Origin: Parasphingopyxis algicola | GTDB lineage: Bacteria > Pseudomonadota > Alphaproteobacteria > Sphingomonadales > Sphingomonadaceae | Direction: 5' to 3' | Assembly (NCBI RefSeq): GCF_013378075.1 | Contig: NZ_CP051131.1 | Coordinates: 1-64,000 of the forward strand | DNA length: 64,000 nt | Part shown: piece by piece, positions 26,265-39,200 of the stretch | Position numbering within the stretch: the stretch's first letter is position 1 | How the letters are laid out: each line of letters begins with the position of its first letter | Position numbers and translations under genes: made by a program | Notes under the pieces: generated by a model | The model's input: only the letters and a program-made list of their open reading frames with translations | The model's database searches: none | What the model was told of the DNA's origin: nothing

Positions 26265-27673
26265 AAAAGCCTGCCTTTCTGATTGCCGCAACGCTGGCGC
26301 TGTTCGGCTGCGCGACCACCGGAAGCGACAGCACGAGCAGCGCCGGCGCGGCGCAGGATAGGGAAAGCGCGACCGCGTTCGATCCGGATCCGTTCCCGTC
26401 GACATATCGGCCCTATCCGGGGCGCCCCACCGTTATCCGCGGCGCGACGATCTACGACGGCGAGGGCGGGCAGATCGATAATGGCATGGTCTATTTCGCC
26501 GATGGCCACGTGCAGGCGATCGGGCAGACGCTGGACGTGCCCGAGGGTGCGACGGAAATCGATGGGACCGGTCTCTGGGTGACGCCGGGCATCATCGATA
26601 TCCATAGCCATCTCGGCAACTATCCGAGCCCCAGCGTTGCCGCCCATCAGGACGGTAACGAGATCACGGGCAACAATACCGCCAATGTCTGGACCGAGCA
26701 CAGCGTCTGGCCGCAGGACCCCGGGTTCAGCCGCGCGCTCGCCAATGGTGGCGTCACGACGCTCAATATCCTGCCGGGATCGGCGAACCTGTTCGGCGGC
26801 CGCTCGGTCACGCTGCGCAACGTGCCGTCGCGCACGATGCAGGGAATGAAGTTTCCCGGCGCGCCCTATGGCCTGAAGATGGCGTGCGGCGAGAATCCCA
26901 AACGGGTCTATGGCAGCCGCAACCAGACGCCGGGCAGCCGCATGGCCAATGTCGCCGTCGCCCGCCAGGCCTGGATCGATGCCCAGCGGTACCAGTATCA
27001 ATGGGAAAATTACCGCGAAAATGGCGGGACGCGGCCCGCCCGCAATCTCCGGCATGAAACGCTGGCCGGCGTGATGAACGGCGACATTCTTGTCCACAAC
27101 CATTGCTATCGCGCCGACGAAATGGCGATCATGATCGATATGGCCGAGGAGTTCGGCTACAGCATCGCCAGTTTCCAACATGCGGTCGAGGCGTACAAGA
27201 TTCCCGATCTGCTTCGCGAGCACGGTATCTGCGCGGCGATGTGGGCCGACTGGTGGGGCTTCAAGATGGAGGCCTATGACACGGTCTTCGAGAATGTGCC
27301 GATGGTCCATAATGGCGGGGCTTGTGCAATCGTCCATTCGGATGACGAAAACCAGATTCAACGGTTGAATCAGGAGGCCGCCAAGGCGCTGGCCGATGGA
27401 CGACGGGCCGGCATCCAGATCAGCGATGCCGAAGCCTGGCAATGGCTGACGATCAACCCGGCCCGGGCGCTCGGCATTGCCGACGAGACCGGCAGCCTCG
27501 TCGCCGGCAAACGCGCCGACCTCGTGCTGTGGAACGGCGATCCGTTCAGCGTTTATTCGCGTCCGCAAATGGTCTGGATCGATGGCGCGCTGCTTTACGA
27601 CATGAACGATCCGCAGCTGCGCCCGATCGCCGATTTCGAGCTGGGGCAGCCCAGCGAAGGGAGCGTCCGATGA
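26261..27673 (+). CDS. Amidohydrolase-family lipoprotein
   Basis: 470 residues with a lipoprotein signal (KKPAFLIAATLALFGC, lipobox LFGC), so it should be anchored in the periplasm. It has an imidazolonepropionase-like metal-dependent hydrolase fold: metal-binding His-x-His in TPGIIDIHSHLGNY, further ligands in LVHNHCYRAD and FQHAVEAYK, and an Asp in VHSDDENQ. The C-terminal beta-sandwich has the family end GSLVAGKRADLVLWNGDPF. GTG start overlapping the transporter stop (GTGA). It may hydrolyse cyclic or N-modified peptides; the substrate is inferred only from the operon. Confidence 0.9.
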   Translation: MKKPAFLIAATLALFGCATTGSDSTSSAGAAQDRESATAFDPDPFPSTYRPYPGRPTVIRGATIYDGEGGQIDNGMVYFADGHVQAIGQTLDVPEGATEIDGTGLWVTPGIIDIHSHLGNYPSPSVAAHQDGNEITGNNTANVWTEHSVWPQDPGFSRALANGGVTTLNILPGSANLFGGRSVTLRNVPSRTMQGMKFPGAPYGLKMACGENPKRVYGSRNQTPGSRMANVAVARQAWIDAQRYQYQWENYRENGGTRPARNLRHETLAGVMNGDILVHNHCYRADEMAIMIDMAEEFGYSIASFQHAVEAYKIPDLLREHGICAAMWADWWGFKMEAYDTVFENVPMVHNGGACAIVHSDDENQIQRLNQEAAKALADGRRAGIQISDAEAWQWLTINPARALGIADETGSLVAGKRADLVLWNGDPFSVYSRPQMVWIDGALLYDMNDPQLRPIADFELGQPSEGSVR

Positions 27674-28971
27674 AAGCGATTCTCGCCTTGTTCGCGGCCG
27701 TTGCCCTGGCGGCGCCTGCCATGTCTCAGACCCTCGCGATAACCGGCGGGACGGTCGTGGTCGGCGACGGTTCGGATCCGGTACCCAACGGCACAGTGGT
27801 GGTCCGCAATGGACGTGTGGTGGGAGCCGGAGCAGGCATACCCGTTCCGGCGGACGCGCAAATAGTCGATGCGACGGGGCAGTGGGTAACGCCGGGTATC
27901 GTCGGCGGCTTTACGCGGCTCGGCCTTGTCGAAGTCGGCGCGGTTGCCGAGACGAACGACATCGCTGCGGCGGAGTCGGTGTTCAGTGCGGGGCTCGATG
28001 TCGCCCCGGCCGTCAATCCGCTGTCCGCGGCAATCGCGACCAATCGCACGGGCGGTGTGACGCGGGCGGTCGTTGCGCCCGGTACGAGCAATGCGATCTT
28101 CGGTGGACAGGGAGCGATCATCGATCTCGGCGCCGACATGAACGCCGTAATGCGTCCGCGCGCCTTCCAGTTTGTCGAACTGGGCGAGCGGGGTGCGGCG
28201 CGGGCCGGGGGAAGCCGGTCGGCCAGCTATGCGACCGTCCGCAATGCGCTCGAACAGGCGCAGCGCTATGCACACAACCCGGCCGGTTACGGCGATCGCA
28301 CCAGCGACGCGCTACTCAATAGCGTCGATGCGGCGGCGCTGGTTCCCGTCGTCCAGGGCCGGGTGCCGCTGATCGTGCATGCCGAGCAGGCGCGCGATAT
28401 CCTGAACGTCATCGCGCTGCGCGAGGACTATCCGCGGCTCGATTTGATCCTCGTCGGCGCCAGCGAGGGATGGACGGTTGCGGATCAGATTGCCGCAGCC
28501 GGCGTGCCGGTTATCGCTTCCGCGCTCAACGATCTGCCGGCCGAATTCGAGCAGCTGGCGGCGACCCAATCCAATATCGGCCGTATGCGCAACGCCGGCG
28601 TCCAGGTCGCCATCGGCATGATCGATGATCGGGATGCGCACCAAATCCGCTATTCGACGCAATATGCCGGCAATCTGGTCGCGCTCAATCGAGTGCCCGG
28701 AGCAACCGGGCTGAGCTGGGGCGAAGCCTTTGCGGCGATCAGCTCGCTGCCGGCGGAGATCATGGGCCTGGGCGGCGAGATCGGGTCTCTGCGCCCGGGG
28801 CGCCGCGCCGATGTGGTGATCTGGGATGGCGATCCGCTGGAGCTCAGTTCGAACGTCGATGTCATGCTGATCGACGGCGTCCAGCAACCACTGACTTCGC
28901 GCCAGACCAGATTGCGGGACCGGTATCTGTCGATCGACGAACAGCAGCTGCCCCAGGCTTACGAGTGGTAA
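27670..28971 (+). CDS. Exported amidohydrolase-like protein lacking metal ligands
   Basis: 433 residues with a Sec signal (MKAILALFAAVALAAPAMSQ). The composite fold of the amidohydrolase family is retained (LAITGGTVVVGDG at the N-terminus; GSLRPGRRADVVIWDGDPLEL near the end). However, the His-x-His after beta-1 is replaced by GFTRLG (TPGIVGGFTRLGLVEVG), and the later histidine positions read LVGASEGWTV. It is therefore probably not a normal metallohydrolase, and may be a partner subunit or pseudoenzyme of the preceding protein. Start overlaps the previous stop (ATGA), indicating coupled translation. Confidence 0.87.
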   Translation: MKAILALFAAVALAAPAMSQTLAITGGTVVVGDGSDPVPNGTVVVRNGRVVGAGAGIPVPADAQIVDATGQWVTPGIVGGFTRLGLVEVGAVAETNDIAAAESVFSAGLDVAPAVNPLSAAIATNRTGGVTRAVVAPGTSNAIFGGQGAIIDLGADMNAVMRPRAFQFVELGERGAARAGGSRSASYATVRNALEQAQRYAHNPAGYGDRTSDALLNSVDAAALVPVVQGRVPLIVHAEQARDILNVIALREDYPRLDLILVGASEGWTVADQIAAAGVPVIASALNDLPAEFEQLAATQSNIGRMRNAGVQVAIGMIDDRDAHQIRYSTQYAGNLVALNRVPGATGLSWGEAFAAISSLPAEIMGLGGEIGSLRPGRRADVVIWDGDPLELSSNVDVMLIDGVQQPLTSRQTRLRDRYLSIDEQQLPQAYEW

Positions 28972-28978
28972 CGCAAAG

Positions 28979-29667
28979 ATGAGTGCGCTGACCCAGCTGA
29001 TCGTCGCCACGGCCTGCTTTGTCGGTTTTCATTTCCTGTTGTCGCACCCGCTGCGGGCGCCGTTGGTCAAGCGCCTCGGCGAGACCGCCTTTCTGGGATT
29101 CTACTCGCTGATCGCTGCCGGTGGCTTAGGCTGGATGATCTGGGCCGCGCGGTCGATGCCGTCGCTGCGGCCCTACTGGGTCGCTCCGCCCTGGTTCTTC
29201 GATTGGGGCGCTCCGATCCTGATGCTCGTCTCGATGATCCTGCTCGCCGGATCCTTTCTCGGCAACCCGGCCTTTCCCGATCCCGCGGCCAAGTCCCGGC
29301 CGATCCGGCCCGTGACCGGTGTTTTTGCGATTACGCGCCATCCGATGAATTGGGCTTTCATGGTGTGGGCGGTGACTCACATTGCACTGAGCGGCGGTCC
29401 GGCAAACCTCATCATCGCCTCGGGTATCCTGGTCCTCACTTTTTTCGGTTCGATCGGACAGGACAGGAAGAAGGAAGGCCTGATGGGCGACGCGTGGCGC
29501 GGTTGGGAGGCACGAACCTCGTTCATTCCGTTCGGCGCCATCGTCGACGGCCGGATACCGCTCCGCGCCGCCTGGCCCGGCGTCGTGCCGCTCGTCTTCG
29601 GCCTGCTGTTGTGGTTCGGCGCCAGCTGGCTGCATGCCATGCCGGTCGGGCCCGTCGCCTGGCTCGG

Positions 29668-29671
<4 letters not shown>
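28979..29671 (+). CDS. NnrU-family membrane protein
   Basis: A 230-residue integral membrane protein with about six helices. Family motifs: [56 protein letters not shown] and a C-terminal [10 protein letters not shown]. The RHPMNW segment recalls isoprenylcysteine-methyltransferase-like folds. NnrU was named for a link to nitric-oxide metabolism, but most copies, like this one, have no denitrification genes beside them. It is the last gene of the transporter-amidohydrolase unit, 7 bp after the previous gene. Confidence 0.88.
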
Positions 29672-30641
<970 letters not shown>

Positions 30642-30660
<19 letters not shown>

Positions 30661-32051
30661 GATGCGGTCTCCTCTTCCGTCAGGCGATGGCGTTCGAAAT
30701 AGCCGGTGATCTCGCGTTTGATCTCCGGTCCGAAGATATAGATGGCGATTACATTGGGAATTGCCATGAGGAAAAAGGCGCTGTCGACCAAATCGAAGAC
30801 GGCCTGCACCGGCAGGACCGATCCGATCGGCAGCATCAGGACGTAGAGGATCTTGTAGATCGTGTTGCGGATCGGTCCTTCGCCAACAAGATATCCCCAG
30901 GCTTGCAAACCGTAAAATCCCCAGGCGCATAGGGTCGAATAGGCGAACAGGAACACGGCGATGGCGAGCAGGATCGGAAACCAGCTCGATATCTGCGAAA
31001 AGGCGGCCGACGTGATCGAGATGTCGTCGAGCCCGCTTTGATGCGTTCCGGCCAGCACGATCGCGATCGCGCCGAGCGAGCAGACGATTACCGTATCGAT
31101 AAAGGGCTCGAGCAGTGCCACCAGTCCCTCGGACGCCGGCTCGTGGGTTCGCGCCTGAGCATGGGCGATGACCGCCGACCCGACCCCGGCCTCGCTCGAG
31201 TAGACGGCGCGCTGCATGCCGACGACGAACGCGCCGAGCACGCCTCCGGCCGCTGCCTCGCCGCTGAACGCCGCGCCGACGATCGTTGCGATCGCGGTCG
31301 GCAGTTCGGCGAAATTCATGAAGATGATCGCGAAAACGCCGATCAGATAGATGGCGGCCATCGCCGGTACGAGCAATGATGTGACGCGTGCCAGCCAGCG
31401 CACGCCGCCGATCACGACGAAGCCGACAAGTACCGCCAGGATCGCCCCATATCCCGCGCCGCTCTCGAAACCCGTGACATTCTGTACCTGGGCGAAGCTC
31501 TGATTGACCTGGACCAGCGGGATGGCGCCGCCGAGCGCGAAAAAGGCGTAGAACCCGCCCAGCACAAGTCCGATTTTCGGCCAGCCGCGCGCCGCCAGCC
31601 CGTTTTTTAACGCGTACATCGGGCCGCCCCGGATCGTCCCGTTGCTGTTGACGACGCGATATTTGTGGCCGAGCGTCACTTCGACGCATTTCAGCGTCAT
31701 CGCGAAAAAGCCGATCACGAACATCCAGAAGGCCGCGCCGGGGCCGCCGGTGGCGATGGCGACGGCGACGCCGGCAATGTTGCCGAGACCGACCGTTCCG
31801 GACAGCGCCGTCGTCAGCGCGCCGAACTGGCTGATCTGTCCGGGGGCGTCGATATTATGGCCCGGCTTGCTCAGGATGCGGAGCGAATAGCGGAAACCGC
31901 GGATGTTGATGAAGCCGAGCCAGAGCGTGAATATCACCATCGGCAGCGCGAGCCAGATGACGATCAGGGTAATGTCGACGCCGAAAATCGGGACTTTCGT
32001 GAAAACCAGTGCGTTGAGATCGGCGAGCGCCCCCTCCAGCCATGCGATCAT
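30642..32051 (-). CDS. Alanine/glycine:cation symporter (AGCS family)
   Basis: 469 residues with about ten to twelve hydrophobic helices. Signature segments: [51 protein letters not shown] (Na+ and substrate site), [16 protein letters not shown] and the charged [32 protein letters not shown]. It should import Ala or Gly with sodium. It is followed by the overlapping aldo-keto reductase; the divergent glmM starts 91 bp away. Confidence 0.95.
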
Positions 32052-32142
32052 GCCAATCCTTCCCTGTAGGCATCGTGCTTCACACGATCATGGGCGGCGG
32101 CTAGGAGAGGCACAAGCGGAATCAAATGAAAAGTGAATATCA

Positions 32143-33480
32143 ATGACGCGCAGCTATTTCGGAACCGATGGCATCCGGGGCCGGACCAACAGGTCACCGA
32201 TGACTGCGGACGTCGCGATGAAAGTCGGTCAGGCGGCCGGCGCCCATTTTCTGAGAGGGGACCATCGTCACCGGGTCGTCATCGGAAAGGATACCAGGCT
32301 GTCGGGCTATATGATGGAGTCGGCCCTCGTCGCCGGTTTTACCAGCGTGGGTATGGACGTGATCATGGTCGGGCCGATGCCGACGCCAGGCGTCGCGATG
32401 CTGACTAAATCGATGCGGGCAGATCTCGGTGTGATGATCTCTGCCAGTCACAATCCTTATGTCGATAACGGCATCAAGCTGTTCGGTCCGAACGGCTACA
32501 AGCTTTCCGACGCCGATGAGATGGCAATCGAAAAACTGATGCTCGACCCGCCAGCTTTGGTTCCGTCCGAACAGATCGGCCGGGCACGCCGCGTCGACGA
32601 TGCACAGGGCCGATACATCAATGACGCGAAAACGACGTTCCCGGGCAAGCTGCGGCTGGATGGCCTCAAGATCGTCCTCGATTGCGCCAATGGCGCGGCC
32701 TATAAAGTTGCTCCGTCGGCGCTTTGGGAACTCGGAGCCGAAGTCGTGGCACTCGGTGTCAGCCCCAACGGCACCAACATCAACGACAAGTGCGGTTCGA
32801 CCTATCCGAAGGAACTGTGCCGCCGAGTTGTGCAGGAGGGCGCGGCCATCGGTCTTGCGCTCGACGGCGATGCCGACCGGCTGATCGTCGTCGATGAAAA
32901 AGGCGTCATCGTCGACGGCGATCAGCTCATGGCGCTCATTGCAAGCGACTGGAAGCGCCACGGCAAGCTCGAAGGCGATTCCATCGTCGCCACAGTCATG
33001 TCGAATATCGGGCTTGAGAAGTTTCTCCAGGGCGAAGGGATCGGTCTGGAGCGCTCAAAGGTTGGCGACCGCTATGTATTGGAGATGATGCGCGCCAAGG
33101 GATGTAACGTCGGCGGTGAACAATCCGGCCACCTGATTCTCACCGACTATGCGACAACGGGTGACGGATTGATCGCCGGGCTTCAGATTCTGGCGGCCTT
33201 GGTAACGAGTGGAAAAACCGCCAGCGATTTGCTCCATCTGTTCGAACCCTATCCGCAGCTGCTCAAGAATGTCCGCTACAATGGCGGGGATCCGCTCGCC
33301 GAGGAATCGGTCAAGGCGGCCATCGCCGACGGTGAAGCGAGGCTATCTGCGACTGGGCGTGTGTTGATCCGCAAATCGGGGACCGAGCCGCTGATCCGGG
33401 TGATGGCGGAAGGCGAGGACGAGGGCCTTATCGAAGCGGTGGTCAATGATATCTGCTCGGCGGTGGAGGATGCGGCCTGA
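32143..33480 (+). CDS. glmM: Phosphoglucosamine mutase
   Basis: Converts glucosamine-6-P to glucosamine-1-P for peptidoglycan and LPS. 445 residues, normal length. Landmarks: [18 protein letters not shown], the phosphoserine loop [21 protein letters not shown] near residues 98-118, the metal loop [24 protein letters not shown] and the phosphate-binding [15 protein letters not shown] near the end. It begins a four-gene unit: its last base overlaps the next start. Confidence 0.97.
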   Translation: MTRSYFGTDGIRGRTNRSPMTADVAMKVGQAAGAHFLRGDHRHRVVIGKDTRLSGYMMESALVAGFTSVGMDVIMVGPMPTPGVAMLTKSMRADLGVMISASHNPYVDNGIKLFGPNGYKLSDADEMAIEKLMLDPPALVPSEQIGRARRVDDAQGRYINDAKTTFPGKLRLDGLKIVLDCANGAAYKVAPSALWELGAEVVALGVSPNGTNINDKCGSTYPKELCRRVVQEGAAIGLALDGDADRLIVVDEKGVIVDGDQLMALIASDWKRHGKLEGDSIVATVMSNIGLEKFLQGEGIGLERSKVGDRYVLEMMRAKGCNVGGEQSGHLILTDYATTGDGLIAGLQILAALVTSGKTASDLLHLFEPYPQLLKNVRYNGGDPLAEESVKAAIADGEARLSATGRVLIRKSGTEPLIRVMAEGEDEGLIEAVVNDICSAVEDAA

Positions 33481-33713
33481 TGCTGGAGATGCGGCCGGAC
33501 TGCGAACGCTGCGGCACCGATTTGCCGGCCGAGAAGGCCGGCGCACACATCTGCTCGTTCGAATGCACCTTCTGTTCGGATTGCACGAAGGGGCCGTTGG
33601 CCGGCAGCTGCCCGAATTGCGGCGGCGAACTGCGGCAGCGGCCCGTCCGCGCAACCGCTCTTCTGGACCGCTTTCCGGCTTCGACGGAGCGAAAATACAA
33701 GGCGAACGCATGA
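33480..33713 (+). CDS. DUF1272 small zinc-ribbon protein
   Basis: A 77-residue protein with Cys-rich motifs: CERCGTDLP, CSFECTFCSDC and CPNCGGEL, which together give enough ligands for two zinc sites. This is the DUF1272 family; its function is unknown. It overlaps both neighbours (glmM stop and thiD start), indicating translational coupling. The operon position gives no clear hint of its role. Confidence 0.88.
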   Translation: MLEMRPDCERCGTDLPAEKAGAHICSFECTFCSDCTKGPLAGSCPNCGGELRQRPVRATALLDRFPASTERKYKANA

Positions 33714-34510
33714 CGAAACCGGCCCGGATTCTCGCCATCGCGGGATCGGATAGTGGGGGAGGCGCGGGAATCCAGGCGGACATCAAGACGATCACGATGC
33801 TTGGCGCGCACGCGATGACGGCCGTCACCGTGATCACCGCCCAGAACACGATCGGCGTTCAGGCAGTTGAGCCGGTCCGCATCGAGAGCGTCCTTGCCCA
33901 GATCGACTCGGTCGATTCGGATATCGGCATCGATGCGATCAAGATCGGCATGCTCGGATCGGACGAACTGGTCGAGGCGCTTGTCGAGCGGTTGGGCAAG
34001 ATCGATGTTCCCATCGTATTCGATCCGGTCATGGTGGCGACGAGCGGCTCCGTGCTCGCGGACGACGCGACCATTGCTGCATTTCACAAACTGATGCGGG
34101 TCGCCACGATCCTGACGCCCAATCTTCCGGAACTCGCGCGGCTGACATCGTCGCCGCTATCGTCGGCCTATGAAATGGAGCGGGAAGCACGGCGGCTGGC
34201 GCGCGATGCCGATTGCATCGTCCTGGCAAAGGGCGGTCATCTCGAGGGCGAACTCGTTACCGACATTCTTGTGCGGCCCGATGGCAAGGTCGATCGTTGG
34301 AAGAATAGCCGGATCGACACGGAGCATAGTCACGGCACGGGCTGTACGCTTTCCAGCGCGTTGGCGACCGGTCTCGGGCAGGGCATGGCACCCGTCGAAG
34401 CTGCCAGCCGCGCCCGCGGTTTTGTCCGGGCGGCACTCAAGGCGGCGCCCGGCCTCGGCGAGGGTAACGGCCCGCTCGGTTTTGCAGATATGCGAGAATT
34501 CTGGCCGTGA
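33710..34510 (+). CDS. thiD: Hydroxymethylpyrimidine/phosphomethylpyrimidine kinase
   Basis: A ribokinase-fold kinase of 266 residues that phosphorylates HMP to HMP-PP for thiamine synthesis. Motifs: [21 protein letters not shown] (HMP site), [39 protein letters not shown] and the anion hole [16 protein letters not shown]. No TPP riboswitch was seen upstream, as expected for a gene inside a glmM operon. It overlaps DUF1272 by 4 bp and rnhB by 4 bp. Confidence 0.95.
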   Translation: MTKPARILAIAGSDSGGGAGIQADIKTITMLGAHAMTAVTVITAQNTIGVQAVEPVRIESVLAQIDSVDSDIGIDAIKIGMLGSDELVEALVERLGKIDVPIVFDPVMVATSGSVLADDATIAAFHKLMRVATILTPNLPELARLTSSPLSSAYEMEREARRLARDADCIVLAKGGHLEGELVTDILVRPDGKVDRWKNSRIDTEHSHGTGCTLSSALATGLGQGMAPVEAASRARGFVRAALKAAPGLGEGNGPLGFADMREFWP

Positions 34511-35071
34511 GCGTTCCGGTGGCGGGGGTCGATGAGGCGGGCAGAGGGCCATTGGCCGGACCGGTCGTCGCGGCGGCGGTCATCCTGTGCGACGACGGGA
34601 TTGCCGGTCTCGACGACAGCAAGAGGCTCAGCGCAGGGCGGCGCGCCGAACTGGAGACGCAAATTCGTGCGCGCTGCACAGTTGGCGTCGGGATGTCCGA
34701 ACCCGACGAGATCGACCGGATCAACATCCTCCAGGCCACACTCGCGGCGATGCGAAGGGCGGTCGACGCACTGGAAGTCGCTCCCGACCATATACTCGTC
34801 GATGGCAACAAGCTCCCGGATTGGCACTATTCGGCCGAGGCGGTTGTTGGCGGTGACGCTTTGCATCCCTGTATCTCGGCCGCGTCGATCATTGCCAAGG
34901 AAGTACGCGATCGAATGATGTTGGCGGCCGCGAAAAACCACCCGCATTATGGCTGGGAGCGCAACAAAGGCTATCCGACCCGCGCGCATCTGGATGCCCT
35001 TCGGGAGCATGGGCCATGCTCCCTGCATCGCCGGAGCTTTGCGCCGGTCGCGCAGTCATTGCTCAACCTTT

Positions 35072-35073
<2 letters not shown>
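34507..35073 (+). CDS. rnhB: Ribonuclease HII
   Basis: Removes RNA from RNA-DNA hybrids, including single ribonucleotides. 188 residues. Active-site acidic residues lie in [22 protein letters not shown] (Asp, Glu), [10 protein letters not shown] (Asp) and the [19 protein letters not shown] region; [26 protein letters not shown] is the typical end. GTG start overlapping the thiD stop. Its stop codon overlaps the first of a cluster of GANTC sites in front of ccrM. Confidence 0.96.
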
Positions 35074-36398
<1,325 letters not shown>

Positions 36399-36462
36399 TC
36401 GCCTTTCCGGATTGCGCTGGCACACGCATGGCTTTCCAATGGCACTGCGTTAAAGGGGTTGC

Positions 36463-37578
36463 ATGACCGATATCCCCCCCAGCGCCAGCCTCTATTTCCG
36501 GCCGACCGGTTTCGTCGAGGCGCCGTTCGGTCTGGACGGGCAAGTGATGCGCCTTGCCGGCGGTCTGCTCTGGTTCAGCGCTTTCGATGTGATCGTCGTT
36601 GATGGCGGCGAGCGTCTCGCTCCTAAACTTGTAACCATCGACACTCTGGACGATTTCATCGGTTCGCTGAGCGATGCCCAGGCCCAACGCGCGCGCACCG
36701 CCATCGCGCGGATCGGCGAACCGCGCGCGCCTTTTCAGCTGGGCGAGCGGGTTCTGCGCTTCGACGAACCCCGGATCGCCGGGATATTGAACGTCACCCC
36801 CGACAGTTTTTCCGATGGCGGGCGTCATAGCGACGATCCGCAAGGCGCGGCCGACGCCGGTTTTGCGATGAGCTCGCGCGGTGCCGCGATGATCGATGTC
36901 GGCGGGGAATCCACCCGCCCGGGCGCAGCCGATGTCTGGGAAGGCGACGAGATCGAGCGCGTCATTCCGGTAATCGAGCGGCTGGCTGCCTCGGGCGTTG
37001 CCATATCGGTGGACACGCGCAAGGTCGCGGTAATGGAGGCCGCGCTTTCGGCCGGCGCGGCGATCGTCAACGATGTCAGCGCGCTGCGGTTCGACGACCG
37101 ATCGCTTGCGCTCGTTGCAGCGGCTGGCTGCCCCGTCATCATCATGCATCATGCCGGCAAGGGACATGAACTCCATGCCGATCCCGACTATCGCGATCCG
37201 CTCGTCGAGGTCTATGACTGGCTCGAAAACCGGGTAGAGGAGCTGGTCAAAGGCGGTGTTGCGCGCGATAAGATCGTGATCGATCCGGGTATCGGTTTCG
37301 GGAAGGCGCTTCAGCACAATCTGGCTCTGATCAACGGGCTCAGCCTGTTTCACGGGCTCGGTTGTCCGATCATGCTCGGGGCCAGCCGCAAACGGCTGAT
37401 CGGAGCCCTGTCGAACGAGGCGCCGGCGGACGAACGGCTCGGCGGTTCGCTGGCGCTGGTGACGCTGGGTGCGGCGCAAGGCGTCCAGCTGTTGCGGGTG
37501 CATGACGTGGCCGAGAGCGTCCAGGCGCTGCACGTCTGGCGCGGCCTTCGGGACGCGGCGCTGATACCCGCCGGCTAG
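36463..37578 (+). CDS. folP: Dihydropteroate synthase
   Basis: Joins p-aminobenzoate and dihydropterin pyrophosphate in folate synthesis. The catalytic barrel starts near residue 105: IAGILNVTPDSFSDGGRHSD, IDVGGESTRPGA, ISVDTRKVAVMEAAL, IVNDVSALRF and the late GASRKRLIG. With 371 residues it is about 90 longer than the family core because of an N-terminal domain (1-100, beginning TDIPPSASLYFRPTGFVEAPFG) of no known function. It converges on the NtrC-like gene with a 4-bp overlap. Confidence 0.96.
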   Translation: MTDIPPSASLYFRPTGFVEAPFGLDGQVMRLAGGLLWFSAFDVIVVDGGERLAPKLVTIDTLDDFIGSLSDAQAQRARTAIARIGEPRAPFQLGERVLRFDEPRIAGILNVTPDSFSDGGRHSDDPQGAADAGFAMSSRGAAMIDVGGESTRPGAADVWEGDEIERVIPVIERLAASGVAISVDTRKVAVMEAALSAGAAIVNDVSALRFDDRSLALVAAAGCPVIIMHHAGKGHELHADPDYRDPLVEVYDWLENRVEELVKGGVARDKIVIDPGIGFGKALQHNLALINGLSLFHGLGCPIMLGASRKRLIGALSNEAPADERLGGSLALVTLGAAQGVQLLRVHDVAESVQALHVWRGLRDAALIPAG

Positions 37579-39014
37579 GCGGCGTTGTCGATTCCGAGTT
37601 CGGCGAGTTTGCGATAGAGCGTCGAACGGCCGATCCCGAGACGCCGCGCCACCTCGGTCATCCGGCCGCGATAATGACCGATGGCGAGGCGAATGACGTC
37701 GGCCTCGATGTCCGAGAGCGGGCGGAGATTGCCGTCGGGTTCGTAGAGCGCGACGCCCGGGCCGTCGGCAAAGGCGTGGACGGTGGACGGACGATCGTTC
37801 GTGCGGCCTTCTGACTGGCGGACGAGATCGGCGATTTCGGGAAAGTCCGCCGAGGTCAATGCAGCGCCCTGGCATCCGATGGCGGCACGAAACAGCGTGT
37901 CCTGCAACTGGCGCACATTGCCGGGCCAGTCATATCGCATGAGTACGGCCAGCGCGTCGTCGGTAATCCCGAGCGCGCGCATACCCGGCTGCCCGGCGAT
38001 ACGCGTGAGAAGGTGCCTGGCAAGCGGCGGTATGTCCCCGGCGCGCTTGCGCAGCGGCGGAATGGTCAGTCCGACGATGTTGAGGCGGTAGTACAGATCT
38101 TCGCGGAAATTCCCGGCTGATACCTGTTCCAGCAGATCGCTGTTCGCGCCGGTGATCAGCCGCACATCGACCTCGAAACCGCGCGGCGAGCCGATCGGAC
38201 GGACGATGCCGTTCTCGATCGTCTTGGCGAGTTTGGCCTGTATCTCGGCGGGAATGGCCGCGATCTCGTCGATGAACAGCGTCGCGCCATCGGCCTCGGC
38301 GAGCTTGCCGACATGTTTTTCGAACGCGCCGGCAAAGGCGCCCTTTTCATGGCCGAACAGTTCGGATTCGATCAGGTTCGCCGGTGTGGCTCCGCAATTC
38401 AACGTGTGGAGCGGACGTTTGGCGCGCGGGCTCGCCGCGTGAATGGCCCGCGCGAAGACTTCCTTGCCGACGCCCGGTTCGCCGTCGATCAGCACGGGAA
38501 CCCGTGAACGGGCTGCCTTGGCGGCGATGGCCAACGCCGCCCTGAACTCCGGCGCCGATCCGACGATCTCGTCGAAGGGCAGTGTCTGCAAAACCTTTTC
38601 GCTCAGCGGCCGCAACTCGCCCCGGTGCAGATGCGCTTCGGTCGCCGCGTCGAGCGCCGCCACCAGCCGCTCCGGCGCAATCGGTTTGGCGAGAAAATCC
38701 GTGGCTCCAGCCCGCATCGCATCGACGGCGATCGAAACTTTCGATTGCGCGGTGATAACGAGAATCGGCAGCTTCGGCCGAAGTTGCACCAGCTGCTCGA
38801 TCAAACTGACATCCTCGGAACTCGGTGCCCAATAATCGATCAACACCGCGTCGACCGTTTCGCAATCCCGAGATCCGAGCAGCAGCAAGGCATCCTTGCC
38901 CGATTCAGCGCGAATGCTTCGCCATCCCGATCGGGCGGCGATGGCTGCCATGAGCCGGCCCTGGGCGGGCTCATCATCGATCAGCAGCAGTGTTTTCGCC
39001 CTGTCTTCCGGCAT
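37575..39014 (-). CDS. NtrC-like response regulator with altered GAFTGA loop
   Basis: 479 residues: receiver domain (about 1-125, phospho-acceptor Asp in VLIDYWAPSSED, Lys in LAKPI), AAA+ domain (Walker A GEPGVGKE, Walker B LFIDEIAAIP, sensor region ITGANSD), and a Fis-type HTH (MTEVARRLGIGRSTLYRKLAELGI). The L1 loop that contacts sigma-54 is usually GAFTGA; here it reads GAFAGA (HEKGAFAGAF). Known work on this loop shows the Thr is important, so sigma-54 activation is doubtful. No histidine kinase is adjacent. Confidence 0.9.
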   Translation of the reverse strand: MPEDRAKTLLLIDDEPAQGRLMAAIAARSGWRSIRAESGKDALLLLGSRDCETVDAVLIDYWAPSSEDVSLIEQLVQLRPKLPILVITAQSKVSIAVDAMRAGATDFLAKPIAPERLVAALDAATEAHLHRGELRPLSEKVLQTLPFDEIVGSAPEFRAALAIAAKAARSRVPVLIDGEPGVGKEVFARAIHAASPRAKRPLHTLNCGATPANLIESELFGHEKGAFAGAFEKHVGKLAEADGATLFIDEIAAIPAEIQAKLAKTIENGIVRPIGSPRGFEVDVRLITGANSDLLEQVSAGNFREDLYYRLNIVGLTIPPLRKRAGDIPPLARHLLTRIAGQPGMRALGITDDALAVLMRYDWPGNVRQLQDTLFRAAIGCQGAALTSADFPEIADLVRQSEGRTNDRPSTVHAFADGPGVALYEPDGNLRPLSDIEADVIRLAIGHYRGRMTEVARRLGIGRSTLYRKLAELGIDNAA

Positions 39015-39200
39015 TCAGGACCTCGCATCGGGTGGAACCAAAGCGCCATAGACCGGGTAGAGTAAAAGCCACCTTAAGGTTTGCGCACAGCTCAGCTTGG
39101 GCGCGAACCAGAAAAATCATGGCCAATTTCGCTTGAGACGCGCAGAAGCGACGGTTAGACATCGTCGAACCAGTTTCCGAAATATGCAGGGGTAGCGCAG

